Made by a program: the position numbers and the translations under genes. From Alcanivorax sp. DSM 26293 (lineage in GTDB: Bacteria; Pseudomonadota; Gammaproteobacteria; Pseudomonadales; Alcanivoracaceae), in NCBI RefSeq assembly GCF_900107995.1, contig NZ_FNUM01000008.1, forward strand, positions 151,458-215,457: a stretch of 64,000 nt of DNA. Direction: 5' to 3'. Within the stretch, counting starts at the first letter, position 1, and each line of letters opens with the position of its first letter. Below the pieces are notes generated by a model. The model saw only the letters and a list, made by a program, of their open reading frames with translations. It was not told where the DNA came from and made no database searches. Shown in pieces: positions 45,197 through 53,167 of this stretch.

Positions 45197-46300
45197 ATGC
45201 GCGACGATACCCGTGATTACCTGTCCCTGTTTCTCAACGACACGCCCCTGCTGGATGTGCGTGCTCCTGTGGAATTCGCCAAGGGCGCCTTCCCTGGCAC
45301 CACCAATATCGCCCTGATCAACGACGACGAACGCCACCGGATTGGCATCTGCTACAAGCAGCATGGCCAGCAGGCGGCCATTGATCTGGGTAACCAGCTG
45401 GTCAGCGGCGAGGAGCGGGAACGGCGTATGCAGGCCTGGCAACACTGGTGGCAGGCCAACCCGAACGGTTACCTGTATTGCTTTCGTGGCGGGCTGCGCA
45501 GCCAGACCACCCAGGCCTGGCTGCGTGAAGCAGGGATCGATGCACCACTGGTCACCGGCGGCTACAAGGCCATGCGCCGCTTCCTGCTGGACGAGCTGGA
45601 GGCCTGCATCACCGCGCTGCCCTTTGACATTCTCTGTGGCCGTACCGGCTGCGCCAAGACCCGGGTCATCGAAAGCCAGGCCAACGCCGTGGATCTGGAA
45701 GGCCTGGCTCATCATCGTGGCTCCGCCTTCGGGCGACGCCCCGGGGGGCAGCCCACCCAGATCGATTTCGATAATGCCCTGGCCATCGCCATGATCAGGC
45801 AACGGGCGCAGACCCCGGCCCGGGTTTTGCTTGAAGACGAAAGCAAGCTGATCGGCCGCTGCCATCTGCCCTTCTCCCTGCAGGACAAGATCCGGACCTG
45901 CCCGCGCATCATCATCAATGAGACGCTGGAATCCCGGGTGCAGGTGACTCTGGAAGACTATGTGGTGGGCCCTCTGGAAGAATACCGTCAACATTTCGGC
46001 GAGCAGCAAGGCCTGCACTTTCTCGGTGAGGAACTGCTTGCCGCCATGGATCGCATTCGCCGCCGCCTGGGCGGACTGCGTCACCAGCAGTTACGCCAGC
46101 TGCTGAGCGAAGCCCTGGCCGTGCAAGCCATCAGCGGCGATACCGATTTGCACCAGGACTGGATCCGTATTCTTCTGCGTGACTACTACGACCCCATGTA
46201 TGACTACATGCTCTCCCACCGGGAAGGAGACATCGTCTTTGAGGGTAGCCGCGATGAAGTGAAGGCATTTCTGGAAGAACGCCAGACGCCAGAAGCCTGA
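45197..46300 (+). CDS. mnmH: tRNA 2-selenouridine/geranyl-2-thiouridine synthase MnmH (SelU, YbbB)
   Basis: 367 residues. An N-terminal rhodanese domain has catalytic Cys95 in YLYCFRGGLRSQTTQAWL, and a P-loop domain starts near 145. It replaces sulfur with selenium at U34 of several tRNAs, using selenophosphate from SelD. The P-loop reads GRTGCAKT (148-155), with Ala where glycine is expected before Lys. The region KTRVIESQANAVDLEGLAHHRGSAFG is otherwise typical. It leads a block with a putative selenate transporter and SelD, separated from them by repeats. Confidence 0.94.
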   Translation: MRDDTRDYLSLFLNDTPLLDVRAPVEFAKGAFPGTTNIALINDDERHRIGICYKQHGQQAAIDLGNQLVSGEERERRMQAWQHWWQANPNGYLYCFRGGLRSQTTQAWLREAGIDAPLVTGGYKAMRRFLLDELEACITALPFDILCGRTGCAKTRVIESQANAVDLEGLAHHRGSAFGRRPGGQPTQIDFDNALAIAMIRQRAQTPARVLLEDESKLIGRCHLPFSLQDKIRTCPRIIINETLESRVQVTLEDYVVGPLEEYRQHFGEQQGLHFLGEELLAAMDRIRRRLGGLRHQQLRQLLSEALAVQAISGDTDLHQDWIRILLRDYYDPMYDYMLSHREGDIVFEGSRDEVKAFLEERQTPEA

Positions 46301-46314
46301 AACCCCAAGCAACT

Positions 46315-46400
46315 GTTGGAGCTTTGCTCGCAAAGCGAAGAGCTACCCGCTGCCATGGCGCCGGGACAACCCCCTTCGCCTTGCAAGCAAGGCTCCAACG
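46315..46400. repeat. Intergenic repeat, family 3, copy 2
   Basis: GTTGGAGCTTTGCTCGCAAA at the left and the matching CTTCGCCTTGCAAGCAAGGC...CCAAC arm at the right. It is 15 bases after the mnmH stop. Confidence 0.85.
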
Positions 46401-46442
46401 AAAGGCAGAGGGGAATTATCTCCCCGGTTTGGCTACGAAATT

Positions 46443-46530
46443 CCGTTGGAGCTTTGCTCGCAAAGCGAAGGTTACCCGCTGGCATGGCGCCGGAATAACG
46501 CCCTTCGCCTTGCGAGCAAGGCTCCAACGG
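46443..46530. repeat. Intergenic repeat, family 3, copy 3
   Basis: CCGTTGGAGCTTTGCTCGC at the left, GCGAGCAAGGCTCCAACGG at the right. It repeats copy 2 almost exactly after a 42-base spacer, in the same orientation, so the two form a tandem pair. Confidence 0.85.
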
Positions 46531-46580
46531 GTATTTCTCTTTCGGCAGGGTTGCTGACTGGTATCCAGCCCCCGGCGCTC

Positions 46581-46586
46581 TATAAT
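46581..46586 (+). promoter_or_regulatory. Probable -10 box (TATAAT) of the selenate-transporter operon
   Basis: Consensus hexamer 79 bases before the ATG of the binding protein. A TTGCTG at 46551 is too far (24 bases) for a normal -35. Confidence 0.45.
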
Positions 46587-46664
46587 CACCTTGTCGTGTC
46601 TGGCCGGACCCGCGACAGGATTTCCACATTGTCCGGTAAGCCTCCCTATTGAACGGAGTCAACA

Positions 46665-47537
46665 ATGCGCCTCAAGTTTCTTGCTGCCCTGTGTGCAGCA
46701 CTGCTGCTTTCTGCCTGTAACGAACCGCAAACAGAGACCTTCACTTTCACCGCCATCCCCGACCAGGATGAATCGCAACTGGAAAAACGCTTCGGCGGGG
46801 TTGCCCTTTATCTGGAAGAGCAACTGGGTGTCCCGGTGAAATATATCCCGGTGAAATCCTATGCGGCGGCGGTCACCGCCTTTCGCAACAACGAAGTACA
46901 AATGGCCTGGTTTGGCGGTCTGTCCGGTGTGCAGGCCCGCCGCCTGGTACCCGGCTCCCAGGCCATCGCCCAGGGCCTGGAAGATCCGGACTTCAAGTCC
47001 TATTTCATCGCCAACGCCAGCACTGGCCTGAGCCCGTCCGAGACGCTCACCGAGGCGTTTGTCGAGCAGCCCTCTTTCACTTTCGGGTCCAAGGGCAGCA
47101 CGTCCGGACGACTGATGCCGGAGTTCTACCTGCGTGAGACCTTCAACCAGTCTCCGGAACAGCTGTTCGAGAAAGTCGGTTTCTCCGGGGATCACAGCGC
47201 CACCATTGCCCTGGTACAAAGCGGCGCCTATGCCACCGGCGCAGTGAACTACAAGGTCTGGGAACGTGAGCGGGAAGAAGGGAAGATCGACACCGACAAG
47301 GTCCAGGTTATCTGGGAAACTCCCGGCTATCCGGACTATCACTGGACCGTGCGTGGCGACCTGAACGACAGCTTCGGTGACGGCTTCACCCAGCGTGTCA
47401 CCGACGCCCTGCTGGCCATTGATGATCCGGTTCTGCTCAATGCCTTCCCCCGGGAAAAGTTCATCCCCGCCAGCAATGACGACTTTGCGCCCATCGAGGA
47501 AACCGCCAAAGCCATCGGCCTGCTGGACGCCGAGTAA
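46665..47537 (+). CDS. PhnD-type ABC transporter substrate-binding lipoprotein, putative selenate/selenium uptake
   Basis: 290 residues. Signal peptide with lipobox LLLSAC (Cys18), so it is anchored outside the inner membrane. It belongs to the phosphate/phosphonate-binding PhnD superfamily (FTAIPDQDESQLEKRFGGVALYLEEQLGVPVKYIPVKSYAAAVTAFRNNEVQMAWFGGLSGVQ). One clade of that family, known from its neighbourhood to SelD genes, is annotated as putative selenate-binding. The presence of mnmH on one side and selD on the other supports that here. Ligand specificity is inferred from context, not from residues. Confidence 0.85.
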   Translation: MRLKFLAALCAALLLSACNEPQTETFTFTAIPDQDESQLEKRFGGVALYLEEQLGVPVKYIPVKSYAAAVTAFRNNEVQMAWFGGLSGVQARRLVPGSQAIAQGLEDPDFKSYFIANASTGLSPSETLTEAFVEQPSFTFGSKGSTSGRLMPEFYLRETFNQSPEQLFEKVGFSGDHSATIALVQSGAYATGAVNYKVWEREREEGKIDTDKVQVIWETPGYPDYHWTVRGDLNDSFGDGFTQRVTDALLAIDDPVLLNAFPREKFIPASNDDFAPIEETAKAIGLLDAE

Positions 47538-47553
47538 GTCGCAGGGCATCCCG

Positions 47554-48204
47554 TTGACCTTTCGTCTTGAAAACGCACGGCTTGGCCATCCCGGCCAGGT
47601 CGTGTTTACGTCCCTGTCGCTGACCATTGCCGACGGCGAGAAGGTGGCACTGCTGGGCCCTTCCGGTGCCGGCAAATCCACCCTGCTGGCCGCCCTGCGT
47701 CAACAGCAGGAAGTCCGCTGTGCCTGGTGCCCCCAGACCGGCGACCTGGTGCCCATGCTGAGCGTCTTCCACAACCTCTACATGGGCGCCCTGCCCCGCA
47801 ACCGGACGTTGACCAACCTACGTAACCTGATCTGGCCCAGTGCCGGGGAAAAGGCCAGCGTGGGCGAACTGGCCCGGGAACTGGGACTGCAGGACAAGCT
47901 CTTTACCAGCGTGGACCAGCTATCCGGCGGGCAGGCGCAACGGGTAGCGCTGGGGCGGGCACTCTATACGCAGCGCCCGGTGTTGCTGGCCGACGAACCG
48001 GTCTCCAGCCTGGACGAACATCAGGGGCTGGATCTGCTGCAGCGGGCCCTGGCCCGGCACCCGACCGCCGTGGTCGCCCTGCATGACCGCGAGCTGGCTC
48101 TGCAATGCTGCGACCGCATCATCGGTCTGGGCGAAGGCAAGATTCTGCTCGACGCCCCGGCCAGCACGCTGAGCCTGAGTGATCTGGACACGCTCTACCA
48201 ATGA
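47554..48204 (+). CDS. ABC transporter ATP-binding protein, putative selenate uptake
   Basis: 216 residues from a TTG at 47554. It is preferred because AGGG lies seven bases upstream, the protein then starts directly with the first ABC strand (TFRLENARLGHPGQVVFTSLSL), and the frame's earlier ATGs lie in the previous gene. Walker A is GPSGAGKST, the signature LSGGQAQRVALGRAL, Walker B VLLADEP, and H-loop ALHDRE. It is a short ATPase of PhnC type. It overlaps the permease gene by four bases. Confidence 0.9.
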   Translation: MTFRLENARLGHPGQVVFTSLSLTIADGEKVALLGPSGAGKSTLLAALRQQQEVRCAWCPQTGDLVPMLSVFHNLYMGALPRNRTLTNLRNLIWPSAGEKASVGELARELGLQDKLFTSVDQLSGGQAQRVALGRALYTQRPVLLADEPVSSLDEHQGLDLLQRALARHPTAVVALHDRELALQCCDRIIGLGEGKILLDAPASTLSLSDLDTLYQ

Positions 48205-49697
48205 GCCCCAGCTCCCGGCAGCCCGTCAACACCACCGCCGCCCGCTGGCGCCGCGCCAGCTTGTGGCTCGCAGTGGCCGGGTTGATCGCCCTGACGATTG
48301 CCGATCTGGAGATCACCCGCTCCTCCCCGGGCAGTGAACTGCTGCGCATGGGCCAGGGCTTTCTGGCGCCGGATTTTTTTTCCACCGATAACCTCTGGCG
48401 CGCACTGGCCAACACTCTGGCCTTCGCCTGGCAAGGTACTGCCCTGGCGGCCCTGTTCGGCTTTCTTATGGCCATGGCCTGGCACCACCGTTGGGTGCGG
48501 GGCCTGGCGGCCAGCATCCGCGCGGTCCACGAACTGTTCTGGGGATTACTGCTGTTGCAGGTAGCCGGTCTGAGTACGGTCACCGGGGTGCTGGCCATCG
48601 CCATTCCCTACGCGGGCATCTTCGCCAAGGTCTTCGGCGAATTTCTGGAAGAAGCAGACCCAAGCCCTGCCAATGCCCTGCCCCTCAGCGGACAGCGCCT
48701 GAGCGTATTCTTCTATGCCCGCCTGCCGCTGGTCTGGCAGGCCTGCAAGGCTTACGGCGGCTACCGGCTGGAGTGCGCCATCCGCGCATCCGCCATTCTC
48801 GGTTTTATCGGTTTGCCCACCCTGGGCTTCCACCTGGAAACCGCCTTCCGTGAGGGCAACTACGACCAGGGCGCCGCCCTGTTGTACCTGTTCTTTGCCA
48901 TCATCTTTACCCTGCGCTGGTGGCTGCGCCCGGCCCTGATCCCGGTTTACCTGCTCGCCGCCATCGCCTGGGCACCACCGCTGTTCACCGGCCGGCTCGA
49001 CACCCTGGTGCGCTTCGTCACGGTGGACCTGGTGCCAGTGCCGCTGCGCCAGGGGGGTGGACTCACGGAACTGTGGCACTGGTTTGCCATGCTCTGGCAA
49101 CAACAGCTGTGGCCGGGGCTGTGGCAGACTCTGGTGCTGGGTCTCGGCGCCCTGTTGCTCACGGGTCTGCTTTCGCTGCTGTTGTTCCCGCTGATTTCGC
49201 CGTTATTCGGCAACCGGGCCAGTCGCACCGCCGGCCATGGTCTGCTGGTGGTCATGCGCACCACCCCGGAATTCTTTCTCGCGTTCTTTTTCCTGATTCT
49301 GCTTGGCCCGTCCATGCTGCCCGGCATCCTGGCCCTGGCCCTGCACACCGGCGCCATCGTCGCCCACCTCACTGGCCGCTTCAGCGAGAGCCTGACGCTC
49401 CGTGCGGACGCCCCCACCGGCATCAACCGCTACGCCTGGGAGGTACTGCCCCGGGTCACCCCCAACCTGCTGGCCTTCCTGCTCTACCGCTGGGAAGTGA
49501 TCATGCGGGAAACGGCGGTGCTGGGCATTCTTGGCATCCATACCCTGGGTTTCTATATTGATTCCAGCGTGGCGGAATTCCGCTTCGACCGGACCCTGCT
49601 GTTGATCCTGGCCACGGTCATGCTCAATCTGGCGGTCGATGCATTGTCGCGGGGGTTGCGAAAGCGGCTACGATTGAAGCCTGGGTTGGGTCTTTGA
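48201..49697 (+). CDS. ABC transporter permease, two fused PhnE-type halves, putative selenate uptake
   Basis: 498 residues, twice a normal PhnE, with about 11-12 membrane helices. Two binding-protein-dependent permease units are visible, each with an EAA-like loop: near residues 150-225 (PLSGQRLSVFFYARLPLVWQACKAYGGYRLECAIRASAILGFIGLPTLGFHL) and near 395-460 (APTGINRYAWEVLPRVTPNLLAFLLYRWEVIMRETAVLGILGIHTLGFYI). The similar endings (AILGFIG.PTLGF against AVLGILGIHTLGF) show they arose by duplication. The fused form gives both pore halves from one gene. Confidence 0.9.
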   Translation: MSPSSRQPVNTTAARWRRASLWLAVAGLIALTIADLEITRSSPGSELLRMGQGFLAPDFFSTDNLWRALANTLAFAWQGTALAALFGFLMAMAWHHRWVRGLAASIRAVHELFWGLLLLQVAGLSTVTGVLAIAIPYAGIFAKVFGEFLEEADPSPANALPLSGQRLSVFFYARLPLVWQACKAYGGYRLECAIRASAILGFIGLPTLGFHLETAFREGNYDQGAALLYLFFAIIFTLRWWLRPALIPVYLLAAIAWAPPLFTGRLDTLVRFVTVDLVPVPLRQGGGLTELWHWFAMLWQQQLWPGLWQTLVLGLGALLLTGLLSLLLFPLISPLFGNRASRTAGHGLLVVMRTTPEFFLAFFFLILLGPSMLPGILALALHTGAIVAHLTGRFSESLTLRADAPTGINRYAWEVLPRVTPNLLAFLLYRWEVIMRETAVLGILGIHTLGFYIDSSVAEFRFDRTLLLILATVMLNLAVDALSRGLRKRLRLKPGLGL

Positions 49698-49734
49698 AAC
49701 CGACCAAACGCACCCGTTATTTTCAAGGCAGCTT

Positions 49735-50508
49735 ATGAAACTCTACCAAGTTGATGCCTTCACCTCGTCCCTGTTTGCCGGCAACCCGGCGGCGGTGGTG
49801 CCGCTGGAACGCTGGCCGGACGATGCCCTGCTGCAGAACATCGCCATGGAGAACAACCTGTCGGAGACCGCCTTTCTGGTCCCCGACGAGACCGGCTATT
49901 CACTGCGCTGGTTTACGCCCCGTGTGGAAGTGGACCTGTGCGGCCATGCCACCCTGGCCGCCGCCTGGGTGGTATTCAATGCGCTGGGGTTTCCCGGTGA
50001 ACGGATTCGTTTCAATACCGCATCCGGGGCGCTTTATGTGCATCGTAGCGGTCAGACCCTGAGTCTGGATTTTCCTGCCCGGCCCGGGCTCCCGGTCAGC
50101 CATCGTGCCCCCTTCGAGCAGGCACTGGGCATGCCGCTCAAGGACGTGCTGCAAGCCCGTGACACCCTGGTGGTGCTGGACAGCGCCGATCAGGTTCGCC
50201 ACTTTCAGCCGGATTTCACCGCCATCGGCAAGCTGGATACCTTTGCGATCATGATCACCGCCCCCGGCGATGACTGCGATTTTGTCAGCCGTTTTTTTGC
50301 GCCGGCCAAGGGCGTGCCGGAAGATCCCGTCACCGGTTCCGCCCACTGCACTCTGGTGCCTTACTGGGCCGAGCGACTGGACAAATCCACCCTGCATGCC
50401 CGCCAGCTTTCCGCCCGCGGTGGTGAGTTGTTCTGCTCCCTGAAAGGAGATCGGGTTACCCTTAGTGGCCAGGCACGCTGCTTTCTAAAAGGCGACATTC
50501 TGCTGTGA
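49735..50508 (+). CDS. PhzF-family isomerase/epimerase-like protein
   Basis: 257 residues, a little shorter than most PhzF proteins. The N-terminal family start MKLYQVDAFTSSLFAGNPAAVVPL is complete, with the catalytic Glu in ENNLSETAFLVP (about residue 45) and the second-domain motif RFFAPAKGVPEDPVTGSAHCTLVPYWAERL. PhzF itself isomerises DHHA in phenazine synthesis, but most relatives have no known substrate. Its stop overlaps the start of the SelD fusion gene, so it is part of the selenium operon; a role there is not known. Confidence 0.9.
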   Translation: MKLYQVDAFTSSLFAGNPAAVVPLERWPDDALLQNIAMENNLSETAFLVPDETGYSLRWFTPRVEVDLCGHATLAAAWVVFNALGFPGERIRFNTASGALYVHRSGQTLSLDFPARPGLPVSHRAPFEQALGMPLKDVLQARDTLVVLDSADQVRHFQPDFTAIGKLDTFAIMITAPGDDCDFVSRFFAPAKGVPEDPVTGSAHCTLVPYWAERLDKSTLHARQLSARGGELFCSLKGDRVTLSGQARCFLKGDILL

Positions 50509-52667
50509 TGACTCCCTCGGCTAACCACGACCTGGTATTGATTGGCGGCGGCCACAGCCATGCCCTGGCCCTGCGCATGCTGGCCATGAAACCGCTCCCC
50601 GGTGTGCGAATCACCCTGGTCTCGCCGGACGCCCTCAGTGCCTACTCTGGCATGTTGCCCGGTCTGATCGCCGGCCACTACCGCCTCACGGATACCCATT
50701 TGGACCTGTACCGGCTGTGTATCGCCACCGGCACCCGCTTTATCCGCGCCGCGGTGACAAGGATCTGCAGCGCCGAACGTCGCCTCACGCTGGAGGATGG
50801 CAGCACCCTGGAATACGACTGGCTGAGCCTGGATGTGGGCGCCACTCCGGACCTGCAGCCGGTAGGCGGTGGCCACCCGGATATCGTGCCGGTGAAACCG
50901 GTGGCCAGCTTCCATCAGCGATGGCAACAGTGGCGCGACAAGGACAGTCCACTGGCGGTGGTGGGCGCCGGGGCCGGGGGAACCGAAATGGTCCTGGCCA
51001 TTGCCGAGCATCAACGCCGAGAAGGCCTCAGCGCGCCCCTCTCACTGATCAGCGGCGGCATCCTGCTACCCGGCTACCCGGAGCCGGTGCGGCGACGCAT
51101 GCGCAGCTATCTGGATGACTACGGCATCCGGGTGCGCGAACACACCCGGGTAGAAAAACACCATGACCGCCTCTACGCCAACGATGCCCCGCTGGACGCC
51201 TCCCGGGTGCTCTGGTGCACCGGCGTACGTGGCACCCCGGTTATCGCCAACAGCGATCTGGAGTGTGACGATCAGGGCTTTGTGCGCGTAGACGCCACGC
51301 TGCAAAGCCGGAGCGATTCGCGCGTATTTGCCGCCGGGGATTGCGCGGCTTTTCCCGACAGCCTGCCCAAGGCCGGCGTCTATGCGGTCCGCCAGGCCAA
51401 GGTATTGGCCCATAACCTGAGCGCGGCCATCGCCGGGCAACCCTTGCAACATTACCGGCCGCAAAAACACTTTCTTTCGCTGCTCTCCGCCGGCGGCAAA
51501 CAGGCGGTGGCCAGCCGTGGTGGTGCCCTGTTTGCATCCGGGGGCTGGGTATGGCGCTGGAAAGACCGGATCGACCGGGCCTTCATTGACAAGTTCGACC
51601 GTCAGCTGCCCGCCATGGCACCCGCCTCCGCAGACCCGGATACACGGCACTGTGCCGGCTGTGGCGCCAAGGTCGGCAGCGACGCCTTGCAGGATGCCTT
51701 GCGGGATTTGCAGCCACATGTCCGTGACGACATCGAGGCCGGTGTGGATACCGCCGATGATGCGGCGATCATTCAATGGGCTGATAACAAACGTCTGGTA
51801 CAGAGTCTGGATTTCTTTCCGGCCTTTATCGACGAGCCGTTCCTGTTTGGCCGGGTGGCGGCGTTACACAGCCTGAGCGATCTGTATGCCATGAACGCCA
51901 CACCCCACTCTGCGCTGGCCAACGTGACCCTGCCCTGGCACCACCCGAAACTACAGGGACGGGATTTGCAACGCCTGATGGCCGGTGCGGTGCAAGAACT
52001 GAACGCCGCCGGCTGCACCCTGGTGGGCGGCCACACCATCGAAGGGCCGCAAATGGCTGCGGGCTTTACGGTGAATGGTCTGGGGGACCCGCAACAACTC
52101 TGGCACAAGGGCGGCGCTCGGCCCGGAGATCGCCTGTTGCTGACCAAGCCCCTGGGTAGCGGGGTGCACCTGGCCGCCATGATGCAGACAGGCAAACTGC
52201 ACGGCCCCTGGCTGGATGCCACCCTGACGCATCTTCTGGTCAGCAACCGCCTCGCCCAACAAGCCATGCAGGACCTGCCCGTGCATGCCTGCACCGATAT
52301 CACCGGCTTCGGCCTGCTCGGGCATCTCCATGAAATTTGTCAGCAAAGCGATGTGGCCATGGTGATTGATACCGATAAGGTGTCTCTGCTGCCCGGCACC
52401 CTGTCGCTGATCGAAAACGGCGTGACAAGCACCCTCAACGACGCCAACCGGCAAGTGCTGATGCATTGCCATGCGCAGCATATTGCAGACGCAATGCTCA
52501 CCGCTCTGTGCGACCCGCAAACCGCCGGCGGCCTGCTTTTCAGCATTCCCGAAACCGACCTGGAGCACGCTCCGGCGCGTTTTCGTGAAGCCCGCGTCAA
52601 GGTGATGGAAATTGGTAAAGTCCTTGTAAAAAATGATGCGTTTTCGGCAGCTATCCTGCTTCGTTAG
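50508..52667 (+). CDS. selD: Fusion of FAD-dependent oxidoreductase with selenide, water dikinase (SelD)
   Basis: 719 residues from ATG 50508 (GTG 50505 also possible). Residues 1-365 are a NADH-dehydrogenase-II-like flavoprotein: FAD motif VLIGGGHSHALAL near 11, NAD motif VVGAGAGGTE near 152, and FAAGDCAAF near 275. Residues from about 378 are SelD: HCAGCGAKVGSDALQ with the active Cys385 and Lys388, then DDAAIIQ, DLYAMNA, GGHTIEGPQ and TDITGFGLLGHLHEI. SelD makes selenophosphate from selenide and ATP. The flavoprotein may supply reduced selenium. The second cysteine usual in the GCGC motif is Ala here. Confidence 0.94.
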   Translation: MTPSANHDLVLIGGGHSHALALRMLAMKPLPGVRITLVSPDALSAYSGMLPGLIAGHYRLTDTHLDLYRLCIATGTRFIRAAVTRICSAERRLTLEDGSTLEYDWLSLDVGATPDLQPVGGGHPDIVPVKPVASFHQRWQQWRDKDSPLAVVGAGAGGTEMVLAIAEHQRREGLSAPLSLISGGILLPGYPEPVRRRMRSYLDDYGIRVREHTRVEKHHDRLYANDAPLDASRVLWCTGVRGTPVIANSDLECDDQGFVRVDATLQSRSDSRVFAAGDCAAFPDSLPKAGVYAVRQAKVLAHNLSAAIAGQPLQHYRPQKHFLSLLSAGGKQAVASRGGALFASGGWVWRWKDRIDRAFIDKFDRQLPAMAPASADPDTRHCAGCGAKVGSDALQDALRDLQPHVRDDIEAGVDTADDAAIIQWADNKRLVQSLDFFPAFIDEPFLFGRVAALHSLSDLYAMNATPHSALANVTLPWHHPKLQGRDLQRLMAGAVQELNAAGCTLVGGHTIEGPQMAAGFTVNGLGDPQQLWHKGGARPGDRLLLTKPLGSGVHLAAMMQTGKLHGPWLDATLTHLLVSNRLAQQAMQDLPVHACTDITGFGLLGHLHEICQQSDVAMVIDTDKVSLLPGTLSLIENGVTSTLNDANRQVLMHCHAQHIADAMLTALCDPQTAGGLLFSIPETDLEHAPARFREARVKVMEIGKVLVKNDAFSAAILLR

Positions 52668-52774
52668 CGTCAGACTGTTACGGTAAATAAGTGATGGCAG
52701 TTCATTGCAGGCGCCCTCGACCCAGTATTCCTGCACTGAGCTTGCCCCTCAAACTGGCTGAATGGAGAGTGATC

Positions 52775-53164
52775 ATGACCAAGCGTATTACCGGTATTCT
52801 GAGTGCAGCACTATTACTGTTCATGCAGGTGCTGATCGTCCCCGCCGCCCAGGCCGCCATGATCGGTAACGACACGGTCATTCAACAACAGGACCGCGCG
52901 GCCATGAAAGCCCAGGTAATGGAGCTGATGGATCATCAGGTTGCCGCCAAGGCACTGGGTGACTACGGTGTCAGCAAGGATCAGGTCAGCCAGCGTCTCG
53001 ACCGTCTCACCGATCAGGAACTGCAGCAGCTGGCCCAGAAAGCGGAAGAGTTGCCCGCGGGTCAGGGCGTGGTGGGAGTGATCCTCGCCATCATCCTGAT
53101 TCTGATTCTGCTCGATCTGCTGGGCGCCACTAACGTGTTTCCGGCCATTAATCCCATCAACTGA
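52775..53164 (+). CDS. PA2779-like small secreted/membrane protein
   Basis: 129 residues from ATG 52775 with GGAGAG eight bases upstream. A signal peptide (MTKRITGILSAALLLFMQVLIVPAAQA) is followed by an acidic-polar helical part with Q-rich segments (DTVIQQQDRAAMKAQVMELMDHQ) and a hydrophobic C-terminal segment (VVGVILAIILILILLDLLGATNVFPAI) that could anchor it. Layout matches the PA2779 family, always next to a PA2778-type cysteine peptidase, as here with a three-base gap. The function is unknown; it may be the peptidase's substrate or an envelope partner. Confidence 0.82.
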   Translation: MTKRITGILSAALLLFMQVLIVPAAQAAMIGNDTVIQQQDRAAMKAQVMELMDHQVAAKALGDYGVSKDQVSQRLDRLTDQELQQLAQKAEELPAGQGVVGVILAIILILILLDLLGATNVFPAINPIN

Positions 53165-53167
53165 TCC

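Larger units (their letters stand above)
46301..46664. other. Intergenic region with two family 3 repeats and a promoter
   Basis: 364 bases without a gene between mnmH and the ABC transporter. It holds two adjacent family 3 repeats, then a TATAAT hexamer at 46581-46586 as probable -10 for the transporter operon. No clear -35 is spaced with it, and an activator may be needed. GGAG at 46655-46658 serves the next gene. Confidence 0.6.

Noticed and set aside
46316..46652. Short frames between mnmH and the transporter
   Set aside because: All arise from the two family 3 repeats and have no ribosome site.
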